From Clostridium sp. (GTDB lineage: Bacteria; Bacillota; Clostridia; Clostridiales; Clostridiaceae): a DNA stretch of 64,000 nucleotides. Positions 29,127 to 38,446 of the stretch are shown here, one piece after another. Under the pieces are notes generated by a model. It searched no databases, was not told the DNA's origin, and was given only the letters and a program-made list of their open reading frames with translations. Numbering within the stretch: the first letter of the stretch is position 1; every line of letters begins with the position of its first letter. The stretch lies in NCBI RefSeq assembly GCF_026168755.1, contig NZ_JAPFDR010000002.1:62001-126000 (forward strand). Reading direction: 5' to 3'. The translations under genes were made by a program, and so were the position numbers.

Positions 29127-30629
29127 TTATATATCTTTTAATCTTGGATAAAGTGAATTATATACTTCATATATCTTATCATAAATGGCAGTATTATCAC
29201 AATTTGGATTTACTAAATCCTTACCTTTTATAATTTTCTCACATGCATCTTCTACAGATTCATATATACCAACACCTACACCTGCTAAAATAGCAACACC
29301 TAATGCTGGACCTTCTGATGCTTTTATAGTTCTTAATGGATAATTAAATATATCGGCTAAAATTTGTCTCCAAACTTCACTTTCTGCTCCTCCACCACTT
29401 ACTCTAACATCAGTTATTTCAACTTTCATATCCTCTATAATATCTAAACAATTCTTTAAGCTGAAGCTAACACCTTCTAATATACTTCTAACAAAATCCC
29501 CATGATTATTTATTAAAGATACTCCAACAAATCCTCCTTTTACATTGGGATCTATGTGTGGTGTTCTTTCTCCCATGAGATATGGCATATAAATTACTCC
29601 ATTTGCTCCTGGTTTTGAAGTTGCTGCTTCTTCTGATAAATAATCATATATATTTATATTCTTTGCTTTTGCTTCATCAATTTCTTTTCTACAGAAGTTT
29701 TCTTTAAACCATTTTAAAGAAAGTCCTGCACCTTGAGTTACCCCCATTACATGCCACTTATTAGGAACTGCATGACATAAAGTATGAACTCTACCTCCTT
29801 TATCAAATCTTGGAGTATCTGTTGAAGCAAAAACAACACCTGATGAACCAATAACTGTTGAAATTATTCCTTCACTTACTATTCCACTTCCTACTGCTCC
29901 TGCTGCTTGATCTCCAGCTCCTCCAACCACAGCAGTACCAGCTTCTAATCCTGTCTGTCTTGCTACTTCTTCTGTAACATGCCCACTTACTACTACTGAC
30001 TCATAAACATCTGCTAATATATTCTTATCTATATCTAATTTTTGAAGTAACTCATCACTCCAGTTTCTTGTATTAATATCTAACATTTGCATACCACTTG
30101 CATCTGAAACTTCAGTTGCAAATATACCTGTTAATTTAAATCTTATATAATCTTTTGGCAGAAGAATTTTATATATATTATTATAATTTTCTGGTTCATT
30201 ATCTCTAACCCATAATAGTTTAGAAAGTGTAAAACCTGTTAATGCTGGATTACCTGTTATTTCAATTAATTTTTCCTTACCTAAAACTTCAGTCACATAT
30301 TGGCATTGCTTTTCAGTTCTTTGATCACACCAAATAATTGAATTTCTTATAACATTATGACTCTTGTCCACTAGTACAAGACCATGCATTTGTCCACTTA
30401 ATCCTATACCTTTTATATCCTTTGCATTAACTTTACTGTTTTTTACTACATCTTTAATTCCATTAAGACATGCTTCCCACCAATCCTCTGGATTTTGTTC
30501 TGCCCATCCTGCTTTTGGTTGAAATAAATCATAGCCATAGTTTGCAGTTTCTATTGTATTCCCTAATTCATCAAACAATGCTGTCTTTGTACCAGATGTA
30601 CCTATATCTAATCCTAATAAATATCTCAT
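29127..30629 (-). CDS. xylB: Xylulokinase
   Basis: XylB phosphorylates D-xylulose to D-xylulose 5-phosphate with ATP. The 500 residues cover both FGGY kinase domains: LGLDIGTSGTKTALFD at 5-20, GWAEQNPEDWW, GQMHGLVLVD, the catalytic aspartate in GGAGDQAAGAVG and the ATP-binding VSGGGAESEVWRQILAD. A clear promoter and palindrome lie upstream and the xylR gene follows by 39 bases. Among FGGY kinases, the QMHG and WCDQRT motifs favour xylulose over glycerol or gluconate. Confidence 0.93.
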   Translation of the reverse strand: MRYLLGLDIGTSGTKTALFDELGNTIETANYGYDLFQPKAGWAEQNPEDWWEACLNGIKDVVKNSKVNAKDIKGIGLSGQMHGLVLVDKSHNVIRNSIIWCDQRTEKQCQYVTEVLGKEKLIEITGNPALTGFTLSKLLWVRDNEPENYNNIYKILLPKDYIRFKLTGIFATEVSDASGMQMLDINTRNWSDELLQKLDIDKNILADVYESVVVSGHVTEEVARQTGLEAGTAVVGGAGDQAAGAVGSGIVSEGIISTVIGSSGVVFASTDTPRFDKGGRVHTLCHAVPNKWHVMGVTQGAGLSLKWFKENFCRKEIDEAKAKNINIYDYLSEEAATSKPGANGVIYMPYLMGERTPHIDPNVKGGFVGVSLINNHGDFVRSILEGVSFSLKNCLDIIEDMKVEITDVRVSGGGAESEVWRQILADIFNYPLRTIKASEGPALGVAILAGVGVGIYESVEDACEKIIKGKDLVNPNCDNTAIYDKIYEVYNSLYPRLKDI

Positions 30630-30669
30630 AAAATCCCCCGACTTATTTTAAAATTATTTTTTCAATAAA

Positions 30670-30704
30670 CATTTAAAAACTATTATTAAATAACTTTTTA
30701 AATG
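30670..30704. promoter_or_regulatory. Candidate XylR operator upstream of xylB
   Basis: A 35-base imperfect palindrome has perfect outer arms CATTTAAAAA and TTTTTAAATG. It contains TTATTAAATAAC at 30683-30694, the reverse complement of the first twelve bases of the palindrome before tal. It lies just downstream of the xylB -10, between promoter and gene. Confidence 0.5.
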
Positions 30705-30718
30705 TCTTTTCATAAGTT

Positions 30719-30747
30719 ATTATAATACCATTTTTATACTTTTTCAA
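30719..30747 (-). promoter_or_regulatory. xylB promoter
   Basis: On the minus strand TTGAAA (30747-30742) and a perfect TATAAT (30724-30719) are spaced by exactly 17 bases, about 90 bases before the xylB ATG. Confidence 0.75.
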
Positions 30748-30832
30748 TAACCTTTAAAAAGTTTTTGTATACATTTTCAAAACTAAAGATACTTTTAAAT
30801 TATTTAAAATCTAAAAGTATCTAATTTACCTA

Positions 30833-31999
30833 TTATCTTACTAATTTTCTTACTACTACTCCTGTCCCTATTCCCATCATAATAACTCCAAATAATATCT
30901 CAACGCTAGCAAGAATCTCTGACATATTTACAGGAATACTTTCATTTGCTCCAACTCCACTAAACAAGTTTATACTTAATATGATTCCTTGCCTTAAACA
31001 TTCAAATACACTACTGTTAAATATAGTAGTTATAGTATCATCTACTTTAATTCCAAAAATTGAATATAAAACTCCAAATATAATCATGACAACAAAGGAG
31101 AACAGTAAAGCATTAATAGGTCTTTCTCCATATCCACATGTAGCCAAGTATAAATCTGATTCTAACCTTTGAGTAAACTTCAAAACATTTCTTTCTACCC
31201 TCTTACACAAATAATAATATTCTCCAAAATTATTATTTAATGAATTTTCCTTAAACTTATCTGCAATGGTTTCATAAGTCATATAAATTCCTTCATATTC
31301 ATTCCTATCTTTTTTTCTAAATTCTATCTTATCAAAAAATGTTTTTTCATCTAGCTTTGTTTTCATTTTATCAGTAAAATCTAAATCTATAATATAGCTA
31401 CTCATAATCTTAGCACCTGATAAATCACAATCTTCTATTCTTACTCTATTTATTTCACAATTATTGATAATTATGCTATTCATATCACTTAATATAAAAT
31501 ATGTATTATGAATTAAAGAATTATCAAATATTAAATAACTTAATGTACATCCATAAAATTTAGCATATATACTACAATTATTAAACTCACAAGAAAAATT
31601 ATCATACCTATTTAATGATGGCTTCTTCTCACTTTCCTCTTTAAAAAAAGTACAATTTTCAAATATTACCCCACCATTTTCAAAATTACACTCATTAAAC
31701 ATACACCCTATGAAACTACATGCATCAAATTTTATATTTCCAAATGTACATTTATTAAATACTGCACAAATAATATCTTTATTAGAAATTACACTGAACT
31801 CTTCCTCGCCTAAAATTCTTCCTCCTCCAAAATGCTTTTCTTCAAATGTTTTATAACTATATTCCTTATCTGGATTATATGTATTAGGAAGATCTCTTGA
31901 TTTTACTAATTCATCAAATAATTTTTTATTATTTTCTCTCCTCTTTTTAAGTTGATTTGTTGCTTTATATATTTCTTCCTTAAAATTAACATAGCCCAT
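30833..31999 (-). CDS. Pentapeptide-repeat membrane protein with channel-like C terminus
   Basis: Residues about 75-200 form a degenerate pentapeptide-repeat right-handed helix (FDACSFIGCMFNECNFENGG, ENCTF, FNNCSI, IEDCDLSGAKI). The C-terminal 100 residues start with CGYGERP, a link often seen before two-helix ion-channel modules, and contain two hydrophobic helices around residues 285-312 and 355-382. Between them, where a potassium channel has TVGYGD, this protein has SGVGANES, so a standard selectivity filter is missing. GGAG precedes the ATG. A membrane-anchored pentapeptide protein is supported; ion conduction is doubtful. Confidence 0.7.
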   Translation of the reverse strand: MGYVNFKEEIYKATNQLKKRRENNKKLFDELVKSRDLPNTYNPDKEYSYKTFEEKHFGGGRILGEEEFSVISNKDIICAVFNKCTFGNIKFDACSFIGCMFNECNFENGGVIFENCTFFKEESEKKPSLNRYDNFSCEFNNCSIYAKFYGCTLSYLIFDNSLIHNTYFILSDMNSIIINNCEINRVRIEDCDLSGAKIMSSYIIDLDFTDKMKTKLDEKTFFDKIEFRKKDRNEYEGIYMTYETIADKFKENSLNNNFGEYYYLCKRVERNVLKFTQRLESDLYLATCGYGERPINALLFSFVVMIIFGVLYSIFGIKVDDTITTIFNSSVFECLRQGIILSINLFSGVGANESIPVNMSEILASVEILFGVIMMGIGTGVVVRKLVR

Positions 32000-32053
32000 A
32001 ATATCAACTCCTTTATGATATTATGAGCTATATATTATAACATTATTCTAATT

Positions 32054-35000
32054 TTAGCTTCTTTCAATTTTAACCTTACTTCCACCTATTCCTGCCTCTG
32101 CTGGAGTAATTAAAAGCTTAACAGGAACTCTATTTTTAATAGACTCAACATGACTTATTATTCCAACCTTTAATTTATCATTATGAATTCTTTCAAGTGA
32201 ACTCATAACAACTTCTAAAAGATTATCATCTAAAGTACCGAAACCTTCATCTAAGAAGAATAATTCAAGTGGTGCAGTTCCCTTAAGTTGAATTTCTGCT
32301 GATAATGCAAGTGCTAATGAAAGTGATGCTAAGAAGGTTTCCCCTCCTGAAAGTGTAGAAGCATCTCTTTCAGCCCCACCATTTTTATAATCTCTAATTA
32401 TAAATCTTCCATCTTCATCAACTTCTAATCCATAATTTCCATTAGTTATTTCCTTTAACTTTTTACTAGCTTCAAGTGAAACATACTTAAGTCTAGTAGC
32501 TGCAACAAATTCAACAAACTTTTTACCCTTAAATAATTTATCTAAATCATTTAATAGTGCAAGCTTATGGTCTAACTCTTCCTTTTGTTTCAATAAACCT
32601 TTTAGCTCTATCATCTTTTCTTCTATTACCTTAAGTTCTTCTTGAAGCTTAATTTTTATTTCATTAAATTCTTTAACTTTAACTTCTTTTTCTTCTTTTT
32701 CCTCTTGTATAGCAATCCATTGCTCCTCACTTAATTCTCTATTTCCAATTTTCTCAGAAGTACTTTCAATTGCTCCTCTAATCTTTGCTAAACTATCATT
32801 ATAATTATCAATTTTAACTTTTAAAACTTCTATTTCACTTTTTTCTAAAACATTATTCTTAACTTCTTCTATACTTAAAAAGTTTTCTTCCCTTAAAGCT
32901 ACATCAAGCTTTTGCTTTTCTTCATCTTTTCTTTTATACAGCTCTCTACCTTTTGAAGCAATACTAATTAGCTTAGAATTACATTCTTCATAATTTTTAT
33001 CAGCTTCTTCTTTTGCTTTTTCTGCAAGTATATAATTATCTTCAATTGTCTTTATTTCTCTTTGAATATTTTTTAATATTTCTTCAATATTATATATATC
33101 TTTAACTTTATTTTTTATCTTAATTAAGCTTTCGTCTTTAATTTTTATTTTTTCCTTTAATGTTGTATTAATCTTTGCTAATTCTTGATTAGTATCATTT
33201 AAATCTTTTATTGCATCTTCTCTATTTTTACTTAATTCCTCTAATCTATTTCTATAGCTCTTAATGGTTTTTTCAACCTCTTCTCTTTCATTCTCAATTT
33301 TATTTATTTCATCATTCTTAGCTATAAAATCTTCAACCTTAGTCTTTTCCTTAAGATAACTCAATTGTCTTTCAATATCTTGTAACTTTTCTTCTTCCTT
33401 TTTCTTATCTTCTAATAGTTCTTTTATTGTATTTTCACCACTATTAATTTTAGTTTCTAATTGTGTATATTTAAGTTTTAAATTATTACATTTCTCTTTT
33501 AAAGTCTTATTTATATTTTCATATTCTTCTTTTTTAACATTATACTCATTTAGTTTAACTCTTAAATCACTTATCTTTAATTGAAGCTTAGATACCTCTT
33601 CTGCATTAAAATCATCACCTAAATTTTTAATTAAATCTTCATTCTTCTCTACATTTTCTTTAAAAAAAATTAACTTAGCTTCTATATCCCTTATATTATT
33701 AGATAATTCATCAAAAGATTTTTCTTTTAAAGCCATGCTATTTTCAAGACTATTAATATCCCTAATTTCTATATGTCTAATATTTTCTTTATGATGTTCC
33801 ATAGAACCACAAACTGGACAAACATCTCCTAATTTTAACTCTTCTCTCAGTTTATAAGCTAAATTTTCTCTTTCTATTTCAAGAATATCTATTCTTAACT
33901 TCTTAATTTCATTATCTAAATTAATACACTCTTCTTTTTTAGGCTTTAACTCTTTAGTTAATTCTTCAATTACATTTTTATTTTTTAATATCTCTTCTTT
34001 TGCTCTTTTAAATATATCTAATTTGCCCTTAAGATCAGAATATTTTTCTTGCATATCAAATAAATCATTTTGATTTCCTGGGCAATTCTTTACTAAGTTT
34101 TCTAAAATACTTTCATTCTCTATTAATAAATTATTGGTTTTATCTAACTCAAGTTTTAAAATATTTTTTTCTTCTACAGATTTTTTTATCACTTCATTAT
34201 TAGATTCTAATTTTACTTTATAATCTTCAACTTTCTTAAAGAAATTATTATAATCTCTAGTAACAACTACTCCTTTTTGAACATTTTCTTTTAATCCTCT
34301 ATCAATATTTAAAGTATCTCTATATACTTCCTTTTCTTTTAATAGATTATTTCCTTTCTTTAATCTATTTTCGGAATCTATTAGTTTGTTTTCATTTTCT
34401 TTTTTCTTTTTAAGTAACTCCTCTACAACTTTATTAATTTCTTTTATTTCACTTTCTAAAGCTACTAAAGCTTTTTTATCTTCTATTGCCTCTTTTATTT
34501 TCTCTTCTTGTATTTTATATTTAGGCAACTCATTATCCTTATTTATTCTAGCCTTATTCCAGCCATCTTCATATTTATCTCTTTTTTCTTTAAGCTCTTC
34601 ACATTGCCATTTAATTTCACTTAACTCCTTTTCTGTAATTTTAATATTTTTTAATGTTTCTTCATAGGCAATTACAAATGGATTAACCTTACTTGCAGCT
34701 TCAGCATTTTTTACTCTCTCTTTAAATAAATTTATTTCATCTGATTTTTCAATAAGCTCATTTTCTCTTTCTTTATAGTCTTTAACTTCAAGTTGCATTT
34801 TCCATAGTTCTGAATTTTCTTTAAAACCTTTTTCAATTTCCTCAAGCTCTTTATTAGCTTTTTCTAAATTTTCAATACTTATATTTAACTCTTCTTCTTT
34901 CTCTTTTTTCTTGTCTTCACTTATATCTTCATATCCCATAAGTTGACCTAAAAGAACATTATTTTCAGTTCTTTCTTTTGTAATTTCTTTAGATAATTTA

Positions 35001-35545
35001 GTAGAAAGCTTATCACCATATTCTCCTAAGTTGAAAAGTCTTTCTAACATTTCTCTTCTTGGCTTTCCTTCAAGCTTTAAGAACTCTGAAAACTTTCCTT
35101 GTGGCAATACAACAGTTCTTGTAAAATCCTCTAAACTCAAACCAATTACTTCTTTACATTTATCAGTAACGGTTTTAACTTTATCAGCTAAAACCTCTTC
35201 TCCATTCGTTATATCAACTATTTTACACTTACCAGACACAGGATTACCTGATTTTTTATCTCTTTTAAACTCTCTATTCACTAAATATCTTTTAGTTTCT
35301 GCTCCTGATATTTGAAACTCAAAACTAACATTTAATCTGTCACAATTTGTATTTATATAATTAGAACTTTTTCTAGAAACATCTCCATATAAAGCTAATG
35401 TTATACCATCTAAAATTGTAGACTTTCCACTTCCTGTGGGCCCAAATATTCCAAACAAACCACGATCAGTTAGCTTTTCAAAATCTATAGTTTGCTCTTC
35501 TATAAAGCTGTTTAAACCTTTTATTTTAAGCCTAATTGGTCTCAT
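32054..35545 (-). CDS. sbcC: DNA double-strand-break nuclease ATPase subunit SbcC
   Basis: SbcC with SbcD forms the bacterial Rad50-Mre11 complex that cuts hairpins and blocked DNA ends. The protein (1163 aa from the preferred start) has Walker A GPTGSGKST near 35-43, two long coiled-coil arms, the zinc hook CPVCG with C576 and C579 at the centre, and the C-terminal signature LSGGETFLASL with Walker B LFFLDEGFGTLDD. The ATG at 35545 lies 7 bases after GAGGGGG and overlaps the sbcD end by 14 bases; the longer ORF from 35563 has no ribosome site. Translational coupling with sbcD is likely. Confidence 0.95.
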   Translation of the reverse strand: MRPIRLKIKGLNSFIEEQTIDFEKLTDRGLFGIFGPTGSGKSTILDGITLALYGDVSRKSSNYINTNCDRLNVSFEFQISGAETKRYLVNREFKRDKKSGNPVSGKCKIVDITNGEEVLADKVKTVTDKCKEVIGLSLEDFTRTVVLPQGKFSEFLKLEGKPRREMLERLFNLGEYGDKLSTKLSKEITKERTENNVLLGQLMGYEDISEDKKKEKEEELNISIENLEKANKELEEIEKGFKENSELWKMQLEVKDYKERENELIEKSDEINLFKERVKNAEAASKVNPFVIAYEETLKNIKITEKELSEIKWQCEELKEKRDKYEDGWNKARINKDNELPKYKIQEEKIKEAIEDKKALVALESEIKEINKVVEELLKKKKENENKLIDSENRLKKGNNLLKEKEVYRDTLNIDRGLKENVQKGVVVTRDYNNFFKKVEDYKVKLESNNEVIKKSVEEKNILKLELDKTNNLLIENESILENLVKNCPGNQNDLFDMQEKYSDLKGKLDIFKRAKEEILKNKNVIEELTKELKPKKEECINLDNEIKKLRIDILEIERENLAYKLREELKLGDVCPVCGSMEHHKENIRHIEIRDINSLENSMALKEKSFDELSNNIRDIEAKLIFFKENVEKNEDLIKNLGDDFNAEEVSKLQLKISDLRVKLNEYNVKKEEYENINKTLKEKCNNLKLKYTQLETKINSGENTIKELLEDKKKEEEKLQDIERQLSYLKEKTKVEDFIAKNDEINKIENEREEVEKTIKSYRNRLEELSKNREDAIKDLNDTNQELAKINTTLKEKIKIKDESLIKIKNKVKDIYNIEEILKNIQREIKTIEDNYILAEKAKEEADKNYEECNSKLISIASKGRELYKRKDEEKQKLDVALREENFLSIEEVKNNVLEKSEIEVLKVKIDNYNDSLAKIRGAIESTSEKIGNRELSEEQWIAIQEEKEEKEVKVKEFNEIKIKLQEELKVIEEKMIELKGLLKQKEELDHKLALLNDLDKLFKGKKFVEFVAATRLKYVSLEASKKLKEITNGNYGLEVDEDGRFIIRDYKNGGAERDASTLSGGETFLASLSLALALSAEIQLKGTAPLELFFLDEGFGTLDDNLLEVVMSSLERIHNDKLKVGIISHVESIKNRVPVKLLITPAEAGIGGSKVKIERS

Positions 35546-36752
35546 TTTCATCCCCCTCTTCATTTATTAACTTTAATAGTAAGCTTACAACTTCTTCATC
35601 AGCTTCTACATTTCTTTCTTTCTTGTAAAACTCCCTAAATATTTCTTCAAATGATTTTTCTTGAATATTAATAACACTTTCATCATCATCTTCGCTTTGA
35701 AGTTTTGGTATTATTTCCAAAATATCATTTTTAATTTCTTTCATTTTCTTTATTTCATCTTCTCTTATATATCTATCGCATTTAATCTCTAAATAAACCC
35801 AGCAATCCCTATCTTTATTTTCTTCACATCTCTCAATTGCATCATCAATACTTTCACATTTCCATACTTCAATAGGCTTATACACTTTAAACTCTACTTC
35901 ATTTATTTTACATTCTTCTTTTACTTTTATATCTACAATAAAACACTTCTTTGTAATATTTATTTCTTTTTTATTATAATGAAGTGGTGAACCTGAATAT
36001 CTTGCCTTTTTATTAGTTCCTGGTACAACTTGTGGCTTATGTACATGCCCTAAAGCTATATACTGTGCTTCTTCTGGCAAACATGATCCATTAACAATAT
36101 AACTTCCTCCAAGCTGAATATTTCTTTCTGAACCACCCTCTTCACTCCCCATAGCAAATAAATGTGAAACTGCTAAATTTATAGTATCTTCTCTATAATT
36201 TTTCTTTAATGAATCAAATAATGATTTTATTCTTTCTCCATAAGTCTTTAATCTATCTTCATCACTGTCCATTTCTCCATAAAGAACTTCATTTAATCTT
36301 TTTTCACTTGGATATGGCACAGTTATTATTACTGCCTTTTCATTATTAATTTCTATTTCAATAAATCCTTCACCAGAATTAACAACCTTATGCTCTCCAT
36401 ATTCTCCACATTGCACAACAGTTTTAGGCGTACCAATCATTATTATTCCATGCTCCATAGCAAGTGGTCCTGCTGCAACCAACCTTTCAGGATTGTCATG
36501 ATTACCAGCAATAATTAAAGTTAATCTTTCTCCATTTTTAGAAAGTTTTTTTAATGTATCATAAAACATCTTTTCTGCTCTTGCTGGTGGATTACTACTA
36601 TCATAAACATCTCCAGCAATAATAACTAAATCTATTTTATTATCTTCAACTATATCTATAAAATCTTTTAAAAATAACTCTTGCTCATCCATTCTACTTT
36701 GGCCTTCTAAATTTTTTCCTAAGTGCCAATCTCCAGTATGTAATATTCTCAA
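35532..36752 (-). CDS. sbcD: Exonuclease SbcD
   Basis: SbcD is the Mre11-like Mn2+-dependent nuclease subunit of SbcCD. The 406 residues carry all calcineurin-like phosphoesterase motifs: TGDWHLG (5-11), IIAGDVYDSSNPP (45-57), IIAGNHDNPERL (80-91), VSHLFAM and ALGHVHKPQ. The C-terminal third is the capping and SbcC-binding region, ending in a Glu-rich tail. It overlaps sbcC by 14 bases, as is usual for this pair. Confidence 0.95.
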   Translation of the reverse strand: MRILHTGDWHLGKNLEGQSRMDEQELFLKDFIDIVEDNKIDLVIIAGDVYDSSNPPARAEKMFYDTLKKLSKNGERLTLIIAGNHDNPERLVAAGPLAMEHGIIMIGTPKTVVQCGEYGEHKVVNSGEGFIEIEINNEKAVIITVPYPSEKRLNEVLYGEMDSDEDRLKTYGERIKSLFDSLKKNYREDTINLAVSHLFAMGSEEGGSERNIQLGGSYIVNGSCLPEEAQYIALGHVHKPQVVPGTNKKARYSGSPLHYNKKEINITKKCFIVDIKVKEECKINEVEFKVYKPIEVWKCESIDDAIERCEENKDRDCWVYLEIKCDRYIREDEIKKMKEIKNDILEIIPKLQSEDDDESVINIQEKSFEEIFREFYKKERNVEADEEVVSLLLKLINEEGDENETN

Positions 36753-36811
36753 AACATAACCTCCTCTAATAATTAACTCATTACTAATTATTCATATTAT
36801 TTAATTATAAC

Positions 36812-36845
36812 AAAAAAGATGATACATTTCTGCATCATCTTTTTT
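36812..36845 (-). terminator. Terminator between the 63-aa gene and sbcD
   Basis: AAAAAAGATGAT.CA and TG.ATCATCTTTTTT pair around a short loop and give a T run on the minus strand, 8 bases after the 63-aa gene stop. Confidence 0.8.
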
Positions 36846-36852
36846 ACTTAAT

Positions 36853-37044
36853 CTATTTAACTTCTTTACACCAGCTAGAAGATATTCTTGAATTATCTAT
36901 ATATCCTAAATAGCTATGCCCAACTTTCACTTCTAAACCCTCATATTGATCTATTTGATTATCACTTAACTTTTCTACTCTCTCATCACTAGATAGGTAT
37001 ACATCCTTACTAAAAATATAGCTTTTATCCTTACAAAATATCAT
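36853..37044 (-). CDS. Small unrecognised 63-aa protein
   Basis: A 63-residue soluble protein with no signal peptide or membrane helix. It is rich in Tyr, Ser and Asp and ends in SSWCKEVK; the two cysteines (C4 and C60) could pair or bind metal. GAGGTGA lies 7 bases before the ATG and a strong terminator follows the stop, so expression is likely. I do not recognise the family. Confidence 0.55.
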   Translation of the reverse strand: MIFCKDKSYIFSKDVYLSSDERVEKLSDNQIDQYEGLEVKVGHSYLGYIDNSRISSSWCKEVK

Positions 37045-37198
37045 AGTTCGTCACCTCGAATATTTATTTATTACAAATACATTATACACCTATTTACTTA
37101 TATAACCATCTAAGTTTTAATTTTCTAATTTTTGAATAATTTTATTCTTATTCTTTTACAATTATGCATTTTACAGAAAAATTAGAATAATTATTTTA

Positions 37199-37741
37199 TT
37201 AATCTAACAAAAAATTTCTTAATGTATTTAATTTTAATATTATATATGCAATAACGCTCCCAACTATAGAACTTAATGAAAATGGAATGATGTAAACAAA
37301 TAAAGCCACTTCCTTTCCTAAAATAAAGGCTGCTAATGGATAAGCCAATAATGCACCTATTATTCCAGTTCCAATCACTTCTCCAATTACAGCTATTTCT
37401 ACTTTTTTAAACTTTTTATATAATATAGCTGCTAAAAATACTCCAACCATACTTCCTGGAAAAGCTAATATACTTCCTGTCCCCAATATATTTCTTAATA
37501 ATGATGATACAAAAGCACAAGAAACTCCATATAAAGGTCCTAATGTAACTGCTGCAATTACATTTATTAAATGTTGTATTGGTGCTGCCTTTGCCCCTAA
37601 TACAGGAATAGAGAATGCTCCTAATATAGTTGCTAAAGCCACTAATACTCCACTTATAACCAATTTTTTCGTTGTATATTTACTTTTAATTAGTTCCACA
37701 TTTAATTCCCCCAATCCATTTTTGTTAATAGCATTATTCAT
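37199..37741 (-). CDS. thiW: ECF transporter S component ThiW
   Basis: ThiW is the membrane substrate-binding component of an energy-coupling-factor transporter, thought to import the thiazole precursor hydroxyethylthiazole. The 180 residues have five to six hydrophobic helices with the ThiW pattern GALSIPVLGAKAAP-like GAFSIPVLGAKAAPIQHLINV and RNILGTGSILAFPGSM. It is the last gene of the TPP-riboswitch operon and overlaps thiE by 8 bases if the first ATG is used. A GTG at 37699 has a better ribosome site (GGGGG, 8 bases). The energising EcfA/EcfT genes must be elsewhere. Confidence 0.88.
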   Translation of the reverse strand: MNNAINKNGLGELNVELIKSKYTTKKLVISGVLVALATILGAFSIPVLGAKAAPIQHLINVIAAVTLGPLYGVSCAFVSSLLRNILGTGSILAFPGSMVGVFLAAILYKKFKKVEIAVIGEVIGTGIIGALLAYPLAAFILGKEVALFVYIIPFSLSSIVGSVIAYIILKLNTLRNFLLD

Positions 37742-38351
37742 TAATTTTACTTACCCACTTTTCACATTCTAATCTTATATCATCAGCTTTTAATATTGCT
37801 GAAACAACAGCATGTCCATCAATATTGCACTGCTTCAATTTATTAATATTATCTAAAGTTATACCTCCAATTGCTACAATTGGTAAATTCACTTCCTTCT
37901 TAATTTCACTTAACTTATCAATTGTTACACTTTTTGCATCTAATTTTGTTGTAGTTGTAAATATAGCTCCAACACCAAGATAATCTGCTCCATTTTCTTT
38001 AGCTTTCATAGCTTCTTCCACTGTTCTTGCAGATACACCAATAATTTTATTTTTTCCAATAAGTTTTCTAACCTTATCTGCTGGTATATCACTTTGTCCA
38101 ACATGAACACCATCAGCATCACAAAGCATTGCAATATCAACTCTATCATTAATAATAAATTTCACATTATATTTTTTAGTTAAATCCCTAAGCTTCATTG
38201 CCTTTTCTAAAAATTCCCTACCTGTAGCATTCTTTTCTCTTAATTGAAGCATTGTTACTCCACCTTTTAATGCTTCTTCAATACAATTATAAAAATCTCT
38301 TCCTTTTAAAATATCTGAATCTGTTACTAAATAAAGTTTTAATTCTTTCAT
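37734..38351 (-). CDS. thiE: Thiamine-phosphate synthase
   Basis: ThiE joins hydroxymethylpyrimidine diphosphate and hydroxyethylthiazole phosphate into thiamine phosphate. The 205-residue TIM barrel has LYLVTDSD at the N terminus, QLREKNATGREF, FIINDRVDIAMLCDADGVHVGQSDIP, GVSARTVEEA, GVGAIFTTTTK and IVAIGGI. The ATG at 38351 is preferred because AAAGGTG sits 6 bases upstream; the ORF opening at 38360 is a GTG inside that ribosome site. Its product feeds thiamine diphosphate, the cofactor of transketolase. Confidence 0.94.
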   Translation of the reverse strand: MKELKLYLVTDSDILKGRDFYNCIEEALKGGVTMLQLREKNATGREFLEKAMKLRDLTKKYNVKFIINDRVDIAMLCDADGVHVGQSDIPADKVRKLIGKNKIIGVSARTVEEAMKAKENGADYLGVGAIFTTTTKLDAKSVTIDKLSEIKKEVNLPIVAIGGITLDNINKLKQCNIDGHAVVSAILKADDIRLECEKWVSKINE

Positions 38352-38446
38352 TTTTATCACCTTTTTCTAATATTTATGCTGCAATATCCTTAATGCTATC
38401 TACTTTTTTTAAATCTATCTAATGGAATTAAAGCTAAAACTTTAGT

